DNA of 64,000 nt from Cricetomys ansorgei (Eukaryota > Chordata > Mammalia > Rodentia > Nesomyidae). Shown one piece after another: positions 12,481 through 24,871 of the stretch. Both the position numbers and the translations under genes were made by a program. Where the stretch lies: positions 18,412,501 to 18,476,500 of the forward strand of contig JAMJFZ010003163.1 of the NCBI GenBank assembly GCA_026225945.1, read 5' to 3'. The notes under the pieces are model-generated. The model made no database searches. It was not told the origin of the DNA and worked only from the letters and a program-made list of their open reading frames with translations. Numbering within the stretch: position 1 is the stretch's first letter; each line of letters starts with the position of its first letter.

Positions 12481-13545
12481 GAAGCTGAGAAGTTAGAGTA
12501 AGAAAGTCAAAATGTGTCCCTTCCCTTGCTTGGAAAGGCAGAATCACAATAGCGACTTCAGGTACGGCAGAGCTTGGTTGCCAGGGTGCAGCCCTGCTCC
12601 TGCTAGCTGCATGGAAAGAAATCCAAGCTCCCCAAGCCTCTGCTGTCCTATTCATAAAGTGCTGTCACAACAGTATCTCCTCGCATCGTTAAGATGATGA
12701 AACTGGCTGTTATGGAATGCTGTAAACGACCCTCTTCTGTGCTGAGTGCTGTAAGCATTGGTGTGAGCTCAGAATGCAATTGGACAAAATAAAAATAAGG
12801 TTTTATCTATCTTTCAGAATTCTATCCAACCTGACCTTTCCAAGGAAGGAAGGGAAAAAAAAACTCTTTTACAAACATGTGTCATATGTTACTAGGCTGT
12901 ATTTTTGGTAACCGGTTGATTAGTGAGGGAAACATCCTTCCCGGCTGCCTTCCCCTGTGTAGCCACAGTGGCTCACTGTGAGATCTCTGCTGATCTCACT
13001 GGGTCCTGGTCAGCAAATGTCTGTCCCTGTACTGGGACCTCACTTTTAGTCAAAACTTACAGTTTTTTCCCCCATTTAACTTTAAAACCTGTCACCAAGC
13101 TGAGCTCTCTCCACTGCCAAGGAACCACTGGAGAGTTTGCACCACAGTGGTCATCTTACTCCGGAGATATTTTCTGGGACACTTCATCCTGTCCGTATAG
13201 CTTGCAACCTTACTGAATTCCTTTCGAACTTAACACCCCTATTTTCTGTAGTATTCCAGTTTCACGAACATCTATGGCATATAGAAGGTTCTCAGGTTGT
13301 TAGAGACAGACTTTTGACCTAACGTTCATTTTCCATTTTCAGTCTATCTGTCTTATTACCATTATTGGAAAGTTTCCATTTAGCATCATCTACCTGGACA
13401 GTTGTCAACATCACATGTCATGGTTCAGTTGTCAAGAGCATAAGTCGTTGAAAAGGTTTAGTCAGCAGTACATGGCTGGCTCTGTTTGTAGATGTAAGAC
13501 TTGGCTTTTGAATCTTAATGTTGACTTATTTTTTAATTCACTCAT
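12481..13545. other. Intergenic DNA, no gene seen
   Basis: No repeat or exon recognised. Confidence 0.4.
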
Positions 13546-13950
13546 TGTGCTGGTTAGTTTTCTGTCAACCTAACACGAGTTAGAGTCACCTGGGGAAAGG
13601 GAACCTCAGTTGAGAAAGTGTCCGCCACAAATTGGCCTGTGGGCAAGCAAGCCTTTGGTTGGCAGTTGATGTGGGAGGGCCCAGCCACCATGTGCCACCC
13701 ATGGTCCCCAACTGTATAAGAAAACAGGCTGAGCATGCCAAGGGGAGCAAGCTAGTCAGCAGCATTCCTTCACACCTTCTGCTTCACTTCTTCTGTCTCT
13801 TCAGCTCCTGCCTCTAGTTTCCTGCATTGTTTTCTTGCTCTGACTTTTCTTCATGATGGACTGTGATTGGCACATGTAAGCTGAAATAAACCCTTTTCTT
13901 TCCCGAGTTGCTTCAACCATGGTGTTACAGCGACAGAAACCCCAAGTACA
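13546..13950 (+). mobile_element. MTD-like MaLR solo LTR
   Basis: This 405-base element starts TGTGCTGGTTAGTTTTCTG and ends CCCAAGTACA, with GTGGGAGGGCCCAGC in the middle and an AATAAA signal at 13885-13890. The order matches ERVL-MaLR MTD-type LTRs. No 5-base target duplication is readable and no internal sequence is present. Confidence 0.75.
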
Positions 13951-15845
13951 GCAGCCACCTTGGGCTAGATAATGCTGTCCCTGGTAGATTTTTATGCACA
14001 GTGTCACATCTGTTTCTCGCTGGGTGGTTGTCAGATCCACAGGGAGATGAGGTACATGGTCTAAAATCCAAATCTCCTTGTTAGCATTAGACTTACTGTC
14101 AATAAAGACCAGTCCTGGGCCACATCGGGGGATGTGACAACTGTCAAAGGGGCATCAGAAATACACACCTCCCCCCCTCCCACTCCAGAGCATCAGTGCC
14201 CTGCAGGTGTCCATGGCAGCGGCTCTGTGGGTGTCTGAAGAGGTGGTTTTAGTTGTGTAGGCCACACTCCACCAAACAGCAGCCTGAGTAATCAAAATGA
14301 CTTGTTGTGAGAGTGAAGATTAAATAGAGGTACACTGTGACCGGTCACAACTTCTAAACGAATCTCCCTGACTGATTGGAGCCTGACACTGGCAAAGCTG
14401 CTGCTATTACTGAACATGTGGGAAAAACAAGACAAGATGGTGGGGTTCTTATACGCATGCCTTGGAGTTGCTGGTTCTCTTCAGAGTGTGATGGGCACAG
14501 GTAGGCTACTCTTAAGCTGCACCCTACTACGTCACCCTACAGCTGCTGCTGTGCCCAAACCACACCCGCCCTCTAGTATTTAGCAAAACAGAGGGTCTTT
14601 TATCTGTGTGTAATGGTGGGTTTTGCTGGCTCTTCAGACATTATCTTTTGTAAGTCCTTAGCTGTGAGAAGTTTCTTTTAAATTTAGCAAAGAGCATGCC
14701 TGTGCATATGTGCTCTGCCACATCCCCGCTTAGGTGGTAATAGAAATACCATGGAAAAGCAAACCATAGGCTTTTCGCTCTGTGGGGCTGGGCTTCCTTC
14801 TCTCGTCCCTCCTGAGGAGACTGGGGAATGGGAGGCTTCTCCAGTCTGAGTTGATAAGCTTGCTTGCAGTAAAATGTCAATCCTTTTTTAGGCTGAGGAT
14901 CACACTGTAATAAACATGGACATGAGCAGTTGCGCAAGGGCTTTGTAAGCAGTGCCTCCGTCTCCAGTCAGACGCAGTCTTCCTTTATTCCAGAAATGCC
15001 AGTGAGCGCTGAGGAAGAGGCAACACCGTTTACATTACACTACTCCGTGTGGGGGCCAGCAGCTGAGCGGCTTGCCCAGTGACCAGAGTCAGGCAGATCC
15101 AATCTCCTGAACCCACAGTGACTCCCCTGGATGAAGAGAGCAGATGTCTTTGAGATGGGTGTGAGATAGGAATTCCACAGCCTTCCTAGGACAGACTGGG
15201 CATGCCTGGGAAAGTCAGTGTCTCTGCCACTTGAATAGGCTCTTGCTTTAGGATATTGTTCCTGTGTTGTCCTGGTATGAGCCAGGACCGTACGAATTAA
15301 GACATGTCCAACCTAGTAGAGCAGGATTTATGTTTTTAATAATATTTGATTGTCAGGTCAGGTGATAGGGCACACAGAAGAAGATAATGCAGAAATATAA
15401 AATGGGTGTGGGGAGCTGAAGAAACCCTGAGTGTTTAAAGAGCAGATGGCTCAGTCCTGAGTGAGTGTGTGTGTTGATGAGCATAGCCATATCAAAGACC
15501 TGCAGCCATGTCAAAGACCCACGGCCATGTCAAGGGCACACAGCCATGTCAAGGGCACATTGCCTCAGACCCATAGGAACAGGCAAAGCCTTCCCTGGGG
15601 TGAGTCTCAGAGAAAGCCCTCCTCTGGTCTGAGTTCGAATGTTGACAGTGTGTGCAAAAACTAGCAACTGAAGCTTCCTTCTCCCCAGTGACTACAGCCT
15701 GAGACTGTTCACCTACAGAGACCTCAAATTGAAATGAGCTAACTCCTCCCACTGTGCTGTATGGAACAATGCCATGAGGCTACTGGTTACTGTGTAGCTA
15801 GTTGGTGCTACTCCAGCAGAGCTTGGCCCAACTGATCCCAGCTTG
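13951..15845. other. Intergenic DNA, no gene seen
   Basis: Contains four short tandem-like repeats of the word AGCCATGTCAA (15486-15550). No exon or known repeat recognised. Confidence 0.45.
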
Positions 15846-16480
15846 TCCGTGTCTGTCTGTGTCTGTGTCTGTGTCTGTGTCTGTGTCTGTGTCTGTGTGT
15901 GTGTCTGTCTGTGTCTGCCTGTGTCTTCCTGTGTCTACCTGTGTCTGCCTGTGTCTGCCTGTGTCTGTCTCTGTGTCTGCCTGTGTCTGTCTGTGTCTGT
16001 CTCTGCCTGTGTCTGTCTGTGTCTGTCTGTGTCTGTGTCTGTGTCTGCCTGTGTCTGTCTCTGTGTCTGCCTGTGTCTGTCTGTGTCTGTGTCTGTCTCT
16101 GTGTCTGCCTGTGTCTGCCTGTGTCTGTCTGTGTCTGTCTGTGTCTGTGTCTGCGTCTGCCTGTGTCTGCCTGTGTCTGTCTATGTCTGTCTCTGTGTCT
16201 GCCTGTGTCTGTGTCTGCCTATGTCTTCCTGTGTCTGTCTGTATCTGTCTCTGTGTCTGCCTGTGTCTGCCTGTATCTGCCTGTGTCTGTCTCTGTGTCT
16301 GCCTATGTCTGTCTGTGTCTGTGTCTGTGACTGTCTGTGTCTGTGTCAGTGGCTGTGTCTGTGTCTGTCTGTGCCTGTGTCTGTCTGTGTCTGTGTCTGC
16401 CTGTGTCTGTCTGTGTCTGTGCCTGTGTCTGTCGGTGGCTGTGTCTGTATGTGTCTGTGTCTGTCTCTATCTATACGTCT
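15846..16480 (+). repeat. Long TGTCTG-type tandem array (about 640 bases)
   Basis: Built from TGTGTC, TGTCTG, TCTCTG and TGCCTG words, mainly as alternating TGTGTCTG and TGCCTG units with higher-order repetition. Because the units lack stops, three frames remain open for 140-290 codons and give Cys/Val/Leu/Ser strings; these are not proteins. Confidence 0.95.
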
Positions 16481-16544
16481 TTCCTTTCTTCACTCCATCA
16501 TCGTCCCACACAGACTTCCAGGACCAAGCCATGCAGGACACAAC

Positions 16545-16725
16545 TGGTGGGTTCTGATCACCTGGGCTCAAATCCCAGCTCTTTTTCTCAAGTGGTACCA
16601 GGCTAGTCACTCAACCATTCTGCACTTTGGCTTCCTCTTCTGTAAACAGGGAACCACAACCTCCCCAACAGGCTTGCTAAGTGAGTTCATGCATATGAAA
16701 GCAATCCATGCTCAAGCATGACATA
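16545..16725 (+). mobile_element. MIR SINE
   Basis: CTCAAATCCCAGCTCTTT, GGCTTCCTCTTCTGTAAACA and ATGCATATGAAAGC occur in MIR order. Confidence 0.7.
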
Positions 16726-18097
16726 AATGCCAACTTGTGGAATTTTTGTGTTTCAGGCATTAAGAAAATATTTTTACAACTGACATCTAAAGAAGCGGAG
16801 ATGCTGAGGAATTCTTTGACTTTAAAAGGTGAATTCCAGTACAAAATGTAGCCCATCTGACACTAGAATGCTCCTGTTCAGGCAGATGCACCTCTGCTCC
16901 TCAGGAAGATGCTTAAAGGAACCAAGAGTTTTGGTGGGTTTTTTTTTTTAATTATAACAAATTAAATCCTCATTCCTTTCTTCCTGTCTCTGTCAGTGTG
17001 TTGGTTTCTCTTATGCTTATGGTCTGTAAATGTATTTCTCTTCCTAATTTGGCTCTGTTTTTAGATATAGCTGTGAATTCTTTATTCTCTCACATAGACA
17101 TATGACAGTGGGGGAGGAGAGCATGCATATTTCCTAAATTTTCACAAGAAATCTGTCTTGCTGTCTCCAAGAGCGGAAACTTAGGGAGGGACATCCAGTA
17201 GTCTCGGCTCCCTTCAAAGCGCATTCAGTAGCATGTTTGATATTCCGCACGCACCAGCCAGACATTGGTCATGAGCACAGTGACTTCAAAGGTGTGAGAC
17301 GGGGTGGACCTGTATGTGCAGAGGAAACCCCCACGCCCTCGGGTAACTCTGGGAGCCATCTTTGTTGATACTTCACTCGCATTCATACAGGCTTCCGGAA
17401 CCTACTACTCTGTCCACAGTGTTGCTGGAAGCCCCTAGGAATGGCATTTCTGGAGACAGCCCTAACCAATCACTGCCAAGTAGGTGAGTATGAATCCCAG
17501 CTCCCTCGACATTAGGCCACAGCATTCTGGGACACGCAGTTTGAAGTTGCCCAGAGCTCCGCCTGTGGTCCAACAGCAGCCTTCATAGCATGGCTGATGT
17601 AATCAGACCCCCTTTCCTGCCTAGCCACCTCCTGTCTTTGTCTCTCTTCTCCCCCTGTCCCCCCAGCACCTTCCACCTCTCAATCAACCACTTACTTCCA
17701 AATGCTTGGTTCTAGGTCTCTTTGGAAGCTTCCAACCTAAGCTGCTTTGTGCTCTTTACAGAGTAGACGTCTAGATTTAGTTTTACCGAAATCACCACGG
17801 ACTCTAAGTTGACAAGACACATTTTGGCAAACCCCTGGGCAAACATTTGGAGCTAAGCTCCTCATGCATGCATACCTGTTAGGATGTAGCCCTTCTGGAG
17901 GGATGAACTAGGGCCATAGCCACCTGTTCCCTTCCTGCTGGTCCCCCTGCGATACGGGATAGCCAGTTTGTATTAGAGGATGGAGAGGACAGGAGCTGTG
18001 CTCAGCACACTGTGGCCCTGTGCTTTCTGAGCGTGGAGAGGCCCCCAATGACGGCTCCTACCTACTCAGACTCTTCTGGGTGGACAGGCAGATGGGT
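16726..18097. other. Intergenic DNA, no gene seen
   Basis: Mixed AT and GC content with no recognised repeat or exon. Confidence 0.4.
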
Positions 18098-18262
18098 AGT
18101 TGGTTTGGTTTGGTTTCTTGAGACAAGGACTCACTCTGTAGTCCAGATGGGTCTGGAACTCACTGGATAGCTCAGGCAGACTTGAAACTCACAGGAGCCC
18201 TCCTTCCTCAAGCCACCTGAGTACTGGGATTACACGTGTGATCCACCGTACTGGACCGTCTC
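18098..18262 (-). mobile_element. B1-like SINE, minus strand
   Basis: GAGACAAGGACTCACTCTGT, CTGGAACTCACTGGATAGC and TGAGTACTGGGATTACACG occur in reversed B1 order, after a GGTTT-rich head that is the converted A-tail. Confidence 0.8.
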
Positions 18263-18789
18263 TTCTATTCACAGGCCTAGCGAACAAAAGCTTTGTTTTT
18301 TAATACCAACCCAAGCAAGCCAGCCACCATTCTAGTCCGAGAAAACACGTGGCCTCCCGCATTTTCCACTCGTGGGTAAATTCAATTTTACCTTAAATTA
18401 CGTTTAGAAAATAAGGGTACTCCCTGCAGCCTCTCCCAGCACACCAGCCTCTCCCTTGGCAGTCTAAGACCCAAACTACACACCCAGCTACAACTCCACC
18501 CTTCCTAGATCTCCTTCCTCGTTTCAGTTTATCGCCTTTGAAAGCCGTAACACACAGTGCACCAGCAGAAGCCATGTGATTCTGTATCAGAGCAGATTAG
18601 CATTGGGGGAAAAAAATGCAATCCTGGTAGAAGACAATACATTTGATTCCACACAAGTGGTGTCTTTTATACTTTACTCCTAAGGCAATTCCTCGAGAGT
18701 GACTTGTTTTTGTTTTTGAAGCACACACAGTCTGTGGGCTGCATAGCAGTTTTTGCTCAGCCTCAGAACTCAAAGAAGCCATTGGCAAT

Positions 18790-19170
18790 ATTCTTATTTA
18801 CAGAGGTTGCCATCTGAAAAATTAATGTCTGCTGTTGCTCAGTAATTAGGAAAATTTAGGGTCCTGGTGCTCCAACATCTTGCATTTAAGGTTGTATGTT
18901 ATCTGTGTTTTCATGAGAATTTGTTGGGTTTCTGTCATTAATAACAGACATAAACCCAGCAAGCAGCAGGAAACACGTTCCATTTAATCAATTTGCTATT
19001 TGTATTCATTATGCATGTCCTCCATTTTGAGTCATGAAAAATTGAACGGCCATTGTAAATAGAAAGAGCATCGTGGATTACAAACGATGTAACAAGAGCA
19101 GACACACTATTAATTGGTCAATTGTGCTTGTCGGCCCATTTAAAGTGATTAAGGCAGAAAGATTAGAAAG
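18790..19170. promoter_or_regulatory. Best candidate conserved non-coding enhancer
   Basis: A repeat-free AT-rich stretch dense in developmental binding-site-like words: AAATTAATGTC, CAGTAATTAGG, TCATTAATAACAG, TTTAATCAATTTGC, TTCATTATGCATG, GGCCATTGTAAAT (SOX-like) and CTATTAATTGGTCAATTG. There are no long open frames and no simple repeats. The wording resembles vertebrate-conserved enhancers near neural genes; CBLN1 and ZNF423 are the likely neighbours if the gene call at 56.7 kb is right. Confidence 0.45.
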
Positions 19171-19274
19171 GACATGAATGTGCTTGGGAACAGTAGGCCA
19201 GGAACACTGGGATCCCTTCAGTCCTCTGAAGACTGTCCAGAAGAATGCAACAAAACCAAATGGTGTTTATTCCA

Positions 19275-19400
19275 ATTTCATTCAACAAATAATAGATGAG
19301 CACCTTCCATGTGGCTTAGACTGGGGTGAACACAGCAGAAAACGATGTAAATACAGTCTGTGACCTCAGGATGACATTCTGGTCTGTTCAGAACAGACGG
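19275..19400 (+). mobile_element. Ancient LINE (L2-like) 3' end fragment
   Basis: TTCATTCAACAAATAATAGA, GAGCACCTTCCATGTGGC and GGTGAACACAGCAGAAAACG follow the common mammalian 3'-end wording of L2-type elements. Confidence 0.5.
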
Positions 19401-19935
19401 GTGTACAGTGTGATCCCAATAGCGTAAGCCACAAGACCCAGCAGGAGGCCAGAGGCGGGTAGTGATGGGCTTGGGAGACAGTGTCTTTGGGAATTAACAT
19501 CTGAAAGGAGGTTGAAATGAAGATCTACGATGAGAAAGTTCGGATCCAGCTCCTCCACCCCTTCCACCATTAAAGAAGGAAAGAGAAGTTCTGTGTAGAT
19601 AGTGCCTGGCGTGGGAACGCTTTACTTGGGATTTTGGATTTTACAGTGCTGAGGGAGGAAACATACAGTTGAAAGTGCTTTGGGTTAATCTTTTCTTGGG
19701 CTTGTGTAAGGCCCAGCCCTCCCTCATGATGCTGGGCAGTAGCGGAGGCCCACAGCATGGTCAGCCACGTGACCACAAGGACACATGTATTGTTCAGAAC
19801 TTATTGGACACAAGCATTCAGCAAATCCCAGGAGATGCTCAATACTTTCTTAAAAATAGGCTTTGTATTGGAGAACTTACTCCAGCATTAGGCTAATGAT
19901 AGGTCTCTGAGCATAGCTAAGATAGGAGCCAGGAG

Positions 19936-20088
19936 CCTGGCGGCGGTGCTGCACGCCTTTAATCCTAGCACTTGGGAGGCAGAAGCAAGCAGATTTTTGT
20001 GAGGTCAAGGCCAGCCTGCAGAGTGAATTCCAGGACAGCCAGAGTTACAACAGAGAAACATGTCTCAAAAAAAAAAAAAAAAAAAAAA
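19936..20088 (+). mobile_element. Young B1 SINE with perfect target duplication
   Basis: CCTGGCGGCGGTG, TTTAATCCTAGCACTTGGG and AGGTCAAGGCCAGCCTG, then an uninterrupted A23 tail. The 16-base duplication AGATAGGAGCCAGGAG flanks it exactly (19920-19935 and 20089-20104). The intact duplication and pure tail point to a recent, lineage-specific insertion. Confidence 0.95.
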
Positions 20089-20104
20089 AGATAGGAGCCA
20101 GGAG

Positions 20105-22929
20105 TTTTATAGGTTAAGAGTACTAAAGACATTATTAGGATATTCTTAACTTACCATGGTTTGTTGGGATGTAACCCCATCATAAACTGACATAAGATTT
20201 CATTGGTTTTGTTTTGTTTACTTATAGAATTAAGTGAAACTCAACCCGAAGAGGTAGCTTCCCAGAACAGGAAAGTTCACCCTATCACTCTTCTTGTAGG
20301 CCCCTCTGTGGCAGCAGTTCAGTTTAAATAAACTGGTGGCTTCATTTACCACCGTAACCATGTCCTTCCATACCAGGGCGTTCAGATGAGAGGAGACTGG
20401 CTTTTGCTTCCCATTCACACTGCCCTGTCCCCAGCTTTGGGTTGTCCAACCATCAGGCTTGCCCCTGCACCCGCACATCTGCTGTCTGTGATCCTTAGAA
20501 AGCCAGTCCTCGGTGCCCCGGCCATCTCCTCAGGGAGCCCTCGCCACCAGGGCTGCATGCCCAGTTCCTCAGCAGAGCGTCTCACGTTGTTCAGCTCACT
20601 GCACATTGCGGCCTGAGTTACATGCTGTCTGCTCACCCGCTTCCACACTGCAGTCTAAGTGCCACGAACTCCAGTGTGAACTCGCCCAAGTTCAGTGTTG
20701 TGTCCACACGCCTACAACATGCCTGTACAGGGAGAGACTCAAGAAGCCGGGGTGGATGGATGAAGGGCCCTGTCAAAAGGAAGGCGTGGACTGTTGGATT
20801 TGTGCTTTTGCGTGCAGAGAGCTCTTTAAATGTTTTCCTGAGACCCACAAGAAAGAAATGGGTGTTCATTCTGACCAGTATCCTCTGCGGTGACTAGGTG
20901 GCATTAGTGTCTGTGTGGTTTTGCTTCACACAGCACTCCCCATTGACTTAGGTTTCTAAACCCCATACTATACCTTTTCAACCAGTTGTCCTACTTCTTC
21001 TGACTAAAGCGTTGTGGCACTGTCTTTATAAAGGGGACATTTGTGTCACCAAGGGGAGGCTGGGTCTCTAGTCTTCATCCCACTGGCCTCCTCGAATGCA
21101 ACAGTTATCAACAGGTGGCAGGAACCATAGTTTCAGAGAAACCACAGACTTAATTACTAAAGAACACAGTGCTTTACTAAATATCAGGAGGGCTGTAAGA
21201 AGGGTGCCATGTGGATGTTGCAGCCCCTTGTCTAGAATGAAGGCAGCCACCAAGCTAGTGCAGCAGGAAGACCACCTCAGTACCGGAGGCTCTCGAGGAA
21301 GACCTGGCCGTCGGTGGCTCGCAAGGCCATGCTCCTCCCTCCGAAGCACAGTTCTGCATGTACAGCTGTGTGGATGTCGCTGTCACCCGGGACAGCTCAC
21401 TTGAGACACGCCTGATTCTGAGAGGCTTGGGCAGAAAGTGGGGTGAAAATGGTGCTGAGTAGAGGTATGTTTTGGGAAGAACTCTGGGGTGAATCTCATG
21501 TGGAGCGGGGCTAGGAAGTGCTGGTGTGTTCCAGGAAGTCACCACGGTGGCACATACTCCATTAGCAGCAAAGAGCAAGGATCCAAAGGGATCCTCAGTG
21601 GAAAAGATGAACCCATTCCAGGCAAACATCCCAACCCTTTGTTGACTTCTTGATGACTTTCTGACCCTGCAGAAAAGGTACAGAGTAGGACCAAGTAGCC
21701 AGAGGATGCAGACTTCCCTTTCTACCCATCCTGGCTTTCTGGTCCCTCTTAAATTGAATGGCACTGAGATAAGAGAAGCTGCTTCAGAAATGAGATGCAT
21801 CCTTGAGAATCAGGGACTAAGCCAAAGTGGGTCTGTGCAGTTGGACCTTGAGTGCACCTGGAAGGGGGCTTGAGAGCTGTGAGATGTTGCATGCTGTGAT
21901 CCGGGTTTCACTGCAAGGTCCCGAAACACTTGTCTACCCCTGAGCTCCTGAAACAGATCCATAAGGGAGGGTGAAACAGCAATGCAGGCCAAGAAGACAT
22001 TCCAGGGCTCACCCTGACTTGGGATAGCTATGGAGTAGAAATCACACCACAAGCTGAGGCTGTAGAGTAGTAGGAGGTACTTGTGTTCCATATGGGTTAG
22101 CCTCTGGTAACCTTGAGCTCCAGGCCCAGTGCACTGAAGAATAGGTGGTGACACCTCACACAAAGGCTGAGAGTAGGTGCATGGAGCAGATCAGTCTGCT
22201 AGGATAGATTATGTTTGTTCCCAAATCCATCAGCTAGCATCTGGATTTCTGTGGACAGAGTACAAAGTGGGTTTCTACCTTGCCTTCCCTCCCATGAGGC
22301 CACTGTCCCATCTAAACCATCTTCTTCCTTGGTGTCATTTCCTTGTGTCCATTGGCTTTTATTTCTCATTACCAGCAGAGTGGAAGTCTAGAAGGTGAGG
22401 AGAAAGGTGTGACTAAGGAAATGAAGCTAGGGGGCCACTTTGCCCTTAACTATGCATGGGAGGACACTGGTGGTCAGAGACGAGACAGCCCCTATCCTAG
22501 GGACCTTGGAAGGGGAGATGGCCTGATGAGTGTTCTTGGATGGCTGCCCCCAGCACCTTGACTTTCCTTCCACCTACCATGGAGTCAGGTTCCTGCAGTA
22601 ACCCTGACATCATATCCTTATGTGGTCATGTTTGGAAAGTCACAGAGGGAGCAGCCAGCTTCCCCTCACCTCCTGTAAACACTGAGGAAGAAGTTTCCCA
22701 GACCAACTTGTCCTGACTTTACAGCGAAGAATGGGATTGGCCATGATGTGATACCTTCCTACTTAGCTGTAGGGCAAGCTGGGGAACTGGATGTGTTTTA
22801 GCCTCTCTCTGCCATCCCCTATTAAAGGAGGTTTTCCAGACGGTCCTCCACCCCTGCCTAGCCTGCTGCCTGCTCCAGGCCTGTGGAAGCCGCTATCACT
22901 GGGCTGTGTCCTTGCCCTTGCACCTGGGA
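20105..22929. other. Intergenic DNA, no gene seen
   Basis: Contains a 181-codon minus-strand frame (21255-21800) whose product I do not recognise and which lacks splice or promoter support. No repeat recognised. Confidence 0.4.
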
Positions 22930-23320
22930 GTAGTTACTTTTCTTATCACTGTGATAAAATACCTGACTGAAACAATTTAAATGAGTAAAAATTTCTCCTG
23001 GGTCCTGGTTTTGGGGGTGTCAGTACATCATGGTGAGGGGACGGAGCAAGGCAGTCTGCATAGCAGTGGACTGGAAACAGGAAAAAGGGTATTCAAGGAG
23101 TCGGGTGAGATGTAGCCCCATGCCCATTCCCCAGTGACCTACTTCCCGTACCCAGGCCCACCTCACACTTCCCACCGCCGCCCAGACACCCCGTCACGAT
23201 AGGAGCCTCTGTGCTCGAGTCACCTCTGGAAATCCCTCTCATACACAGTCATGTTCCTCTGGTCCCCCGGACATCTCGCACATCCTCATCCAATCAGGTT
23301 GACAAGATTGGCTATCCCCG
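22930..23320 (-). mobile_element. ORR1-like MaLR LTR, minus strand
   Basis: TATCACTGTGATAAAATACC at the left and CAATCAGGTTGACAAGATTG at the right are the reversed 3' and 5' ends of ORR1-type LTRs, with CCCAGTGACCTACTTCC between. Confidence 0.65.
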
Positions 23321-23690
23321 AGCCTGAGGAGATGGCTCAGTTGGTAAAATACCACACAAGCACGAGGACCTGAGTTTAGTCCTCATAACCTATGAGAAGC
23401 AGGGAGAGGAGAAGCAGCGGGTGAAGAAGAAAGGAAGAGGAAGAGGAAGGAGGAGGAAGACAAAGAGGAAAGATAGAAGCAGCAGTTGCGTGTGCCCATA
23501 TTCCCTGTGATGAGGCAGAGGCAGGGGGATCCCTGGGACTTCCTGGCCTGACAGTTTTCAAAAATCCGTGAGTTTCATGCTCAGTGAGAAACCCTGTCTA
23601 TAAAGTGGAGGGTGATTGAAGAAAAAAACTTGACATGAACACATTACACACGGATATCACGCACAGATGCACACAGATGCACAGATTAAC
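23321..23690 (+). mobile_element. B4 SINE with an internal polypurine expansion
   Basis: An ID-like head (GGAGATGGCTCAGTTGGTAA, GACCTGAGTTTAG) joined to a B1-like half (GAGGCAGAGGCAGGGGGATC, AGAAACCCTGTC) and a GATGCACACAG tail is the B4 structure. An AG-only insert at 23395-23475 replaces the usual junction. Confidence 0.75.
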
Positions 23691-23763
23691 CATCATTTCT
23701 TTTTACTGTAGCCTTAGTTCAGATTCCAAAGGGAAAGAAGAGGAATGTGGAGGATGTTCTAGT

Positions 23764-23852
23764 GAATGTTTCTGTTGCTGTGTAAATACCATAACCTAAG
23801 GCAACTTGGAGAGGAAAGGGTTTGTTTCAGCTTGCAGTTGGTAGAGACTCAG
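23764..23852 (-). mobile_element. MaLR LTR 3'-end fragment, minus strand
   Basis: TGTTGCTGTGTAAATACCAT and GGAAAGGGTTTGTTTCAGC match the reversed end of rodent MaLR LTRs; the rest is missing or too worn. Confidence 0.5.
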
Positions 23853-24510
23853 GGACTTCTAGGAACAGTGTCCCAGATTTAAAGAGAACGCCAAGAAAGG
23901 CTGGTCCCTTCTGTGTTGTCTCATCCAGATGTGCTGTGTAGAGTATTGTAGCCCACAGGCAAAGCCAGACCATATTCCAATGAACAGAGGACGATCTGGA
24001 CCCACAGTGGCCCCTGTCAGAGCAGCTGGAGCAGCTAACTTCCTATCCACGTGAGATGAGGGACTTTGCACCCACTGGGCACAGGTCAGTCATATATACT
24101 TCCATTTCTGTTGCATCCCCGTCTCTCCCCCTTGCCTGCCATGCAGCAGGTGTGCCATATTTGTGGGGTGCATAGTGTGTCAGTGTCCCCAGTAGCCTCG
24201 TGATGAGGCTTCAAGTGTCATACAAAGGGAATGTTCCAGGGAACAAAAATAAGGGAGTAGAAACAGGACAAAGAGGTGGGCGAAGGAGCAAAGCCCTGGA
24301 GCCGGGCTGTTCTCTCCACCTCTGCTTCTCAGTCTCTGGCTAAGGGGTACACTCCTGGGGCCCACAAATACCCAGGCCCTACCTCAGAGCAGCTCAAGAT
24401 CAGTTACACCAACAGAAATGTGTGTAGAAATGATGGCAAGAGTCAACAAGGACTTGGGTGGGGCAACAGCATGAGTCAGACGTGTATGTCCATTAATGCT
24501 ACTGACTATC

Positions 24511-24871
24511 TGTCTCAATTAGGGTCTCTACACCATGGCCAAAAGCAACTTGGGTAGGAAAGGGTTTATTTCTCATTACACCTTATAAATTCCTCACTGA
24601 GGGAAGCCAGGGCAGGAACCCAGAGCAGAAGCCATGGAGGAAGGCTGCTTATTGGCTCACTCCTTGTGGCTTGCTCATCCTGCTTTCTTACACCACCCAG
24701 GAGCACTTGCTCAGGAGTGGTACTGTCCACAGTGGGCTGGGCCCTCCCACATCAATCATCAATCATGAAAACGCCCCACAGACCAATCTGTGGGGGCATT
24801 TCCTCGGGTGAGGGTCTCTCCTCCCAACTGACTCTTCTTGTGTCAAGTTGACATAAAACCTAGCCAGCACA
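24511..24871 (-). mobile_element. MTD-like MaLR solo LTR, minus strand
   Basis: This is the reverse complement of the family at 13546-13950: TGTCTCAATTAGGGTCTC at the left, GGGCTGGGCCCTCCCACATC inside and CTAGCCAGCACA at the right. 361 bases; no target duplication readable. Confidence 0.75.

Noticed and set aside
15486..15550. Regularly spaced short repeats that might suggest a CRISPR array
   Set aside because: Only four imperfect units of about 18 bases without spacers, in a rodent genome.
15802..16721. Overlapping plus-strand ORFs of 251, 292 and 143 codons
   Set aside because: They are translations of the TGTCTG array, which contains no stops in any of these frames; the protein is low-complexity Cys/Val/Leu/Ser.
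21255..21800. 181-codon minus-strand ORF
   Set aside because: No recognisable domain, no promoter or splice evidence, and dense competing frames on the other strand; consistent with chance in a stop-poor stretch.
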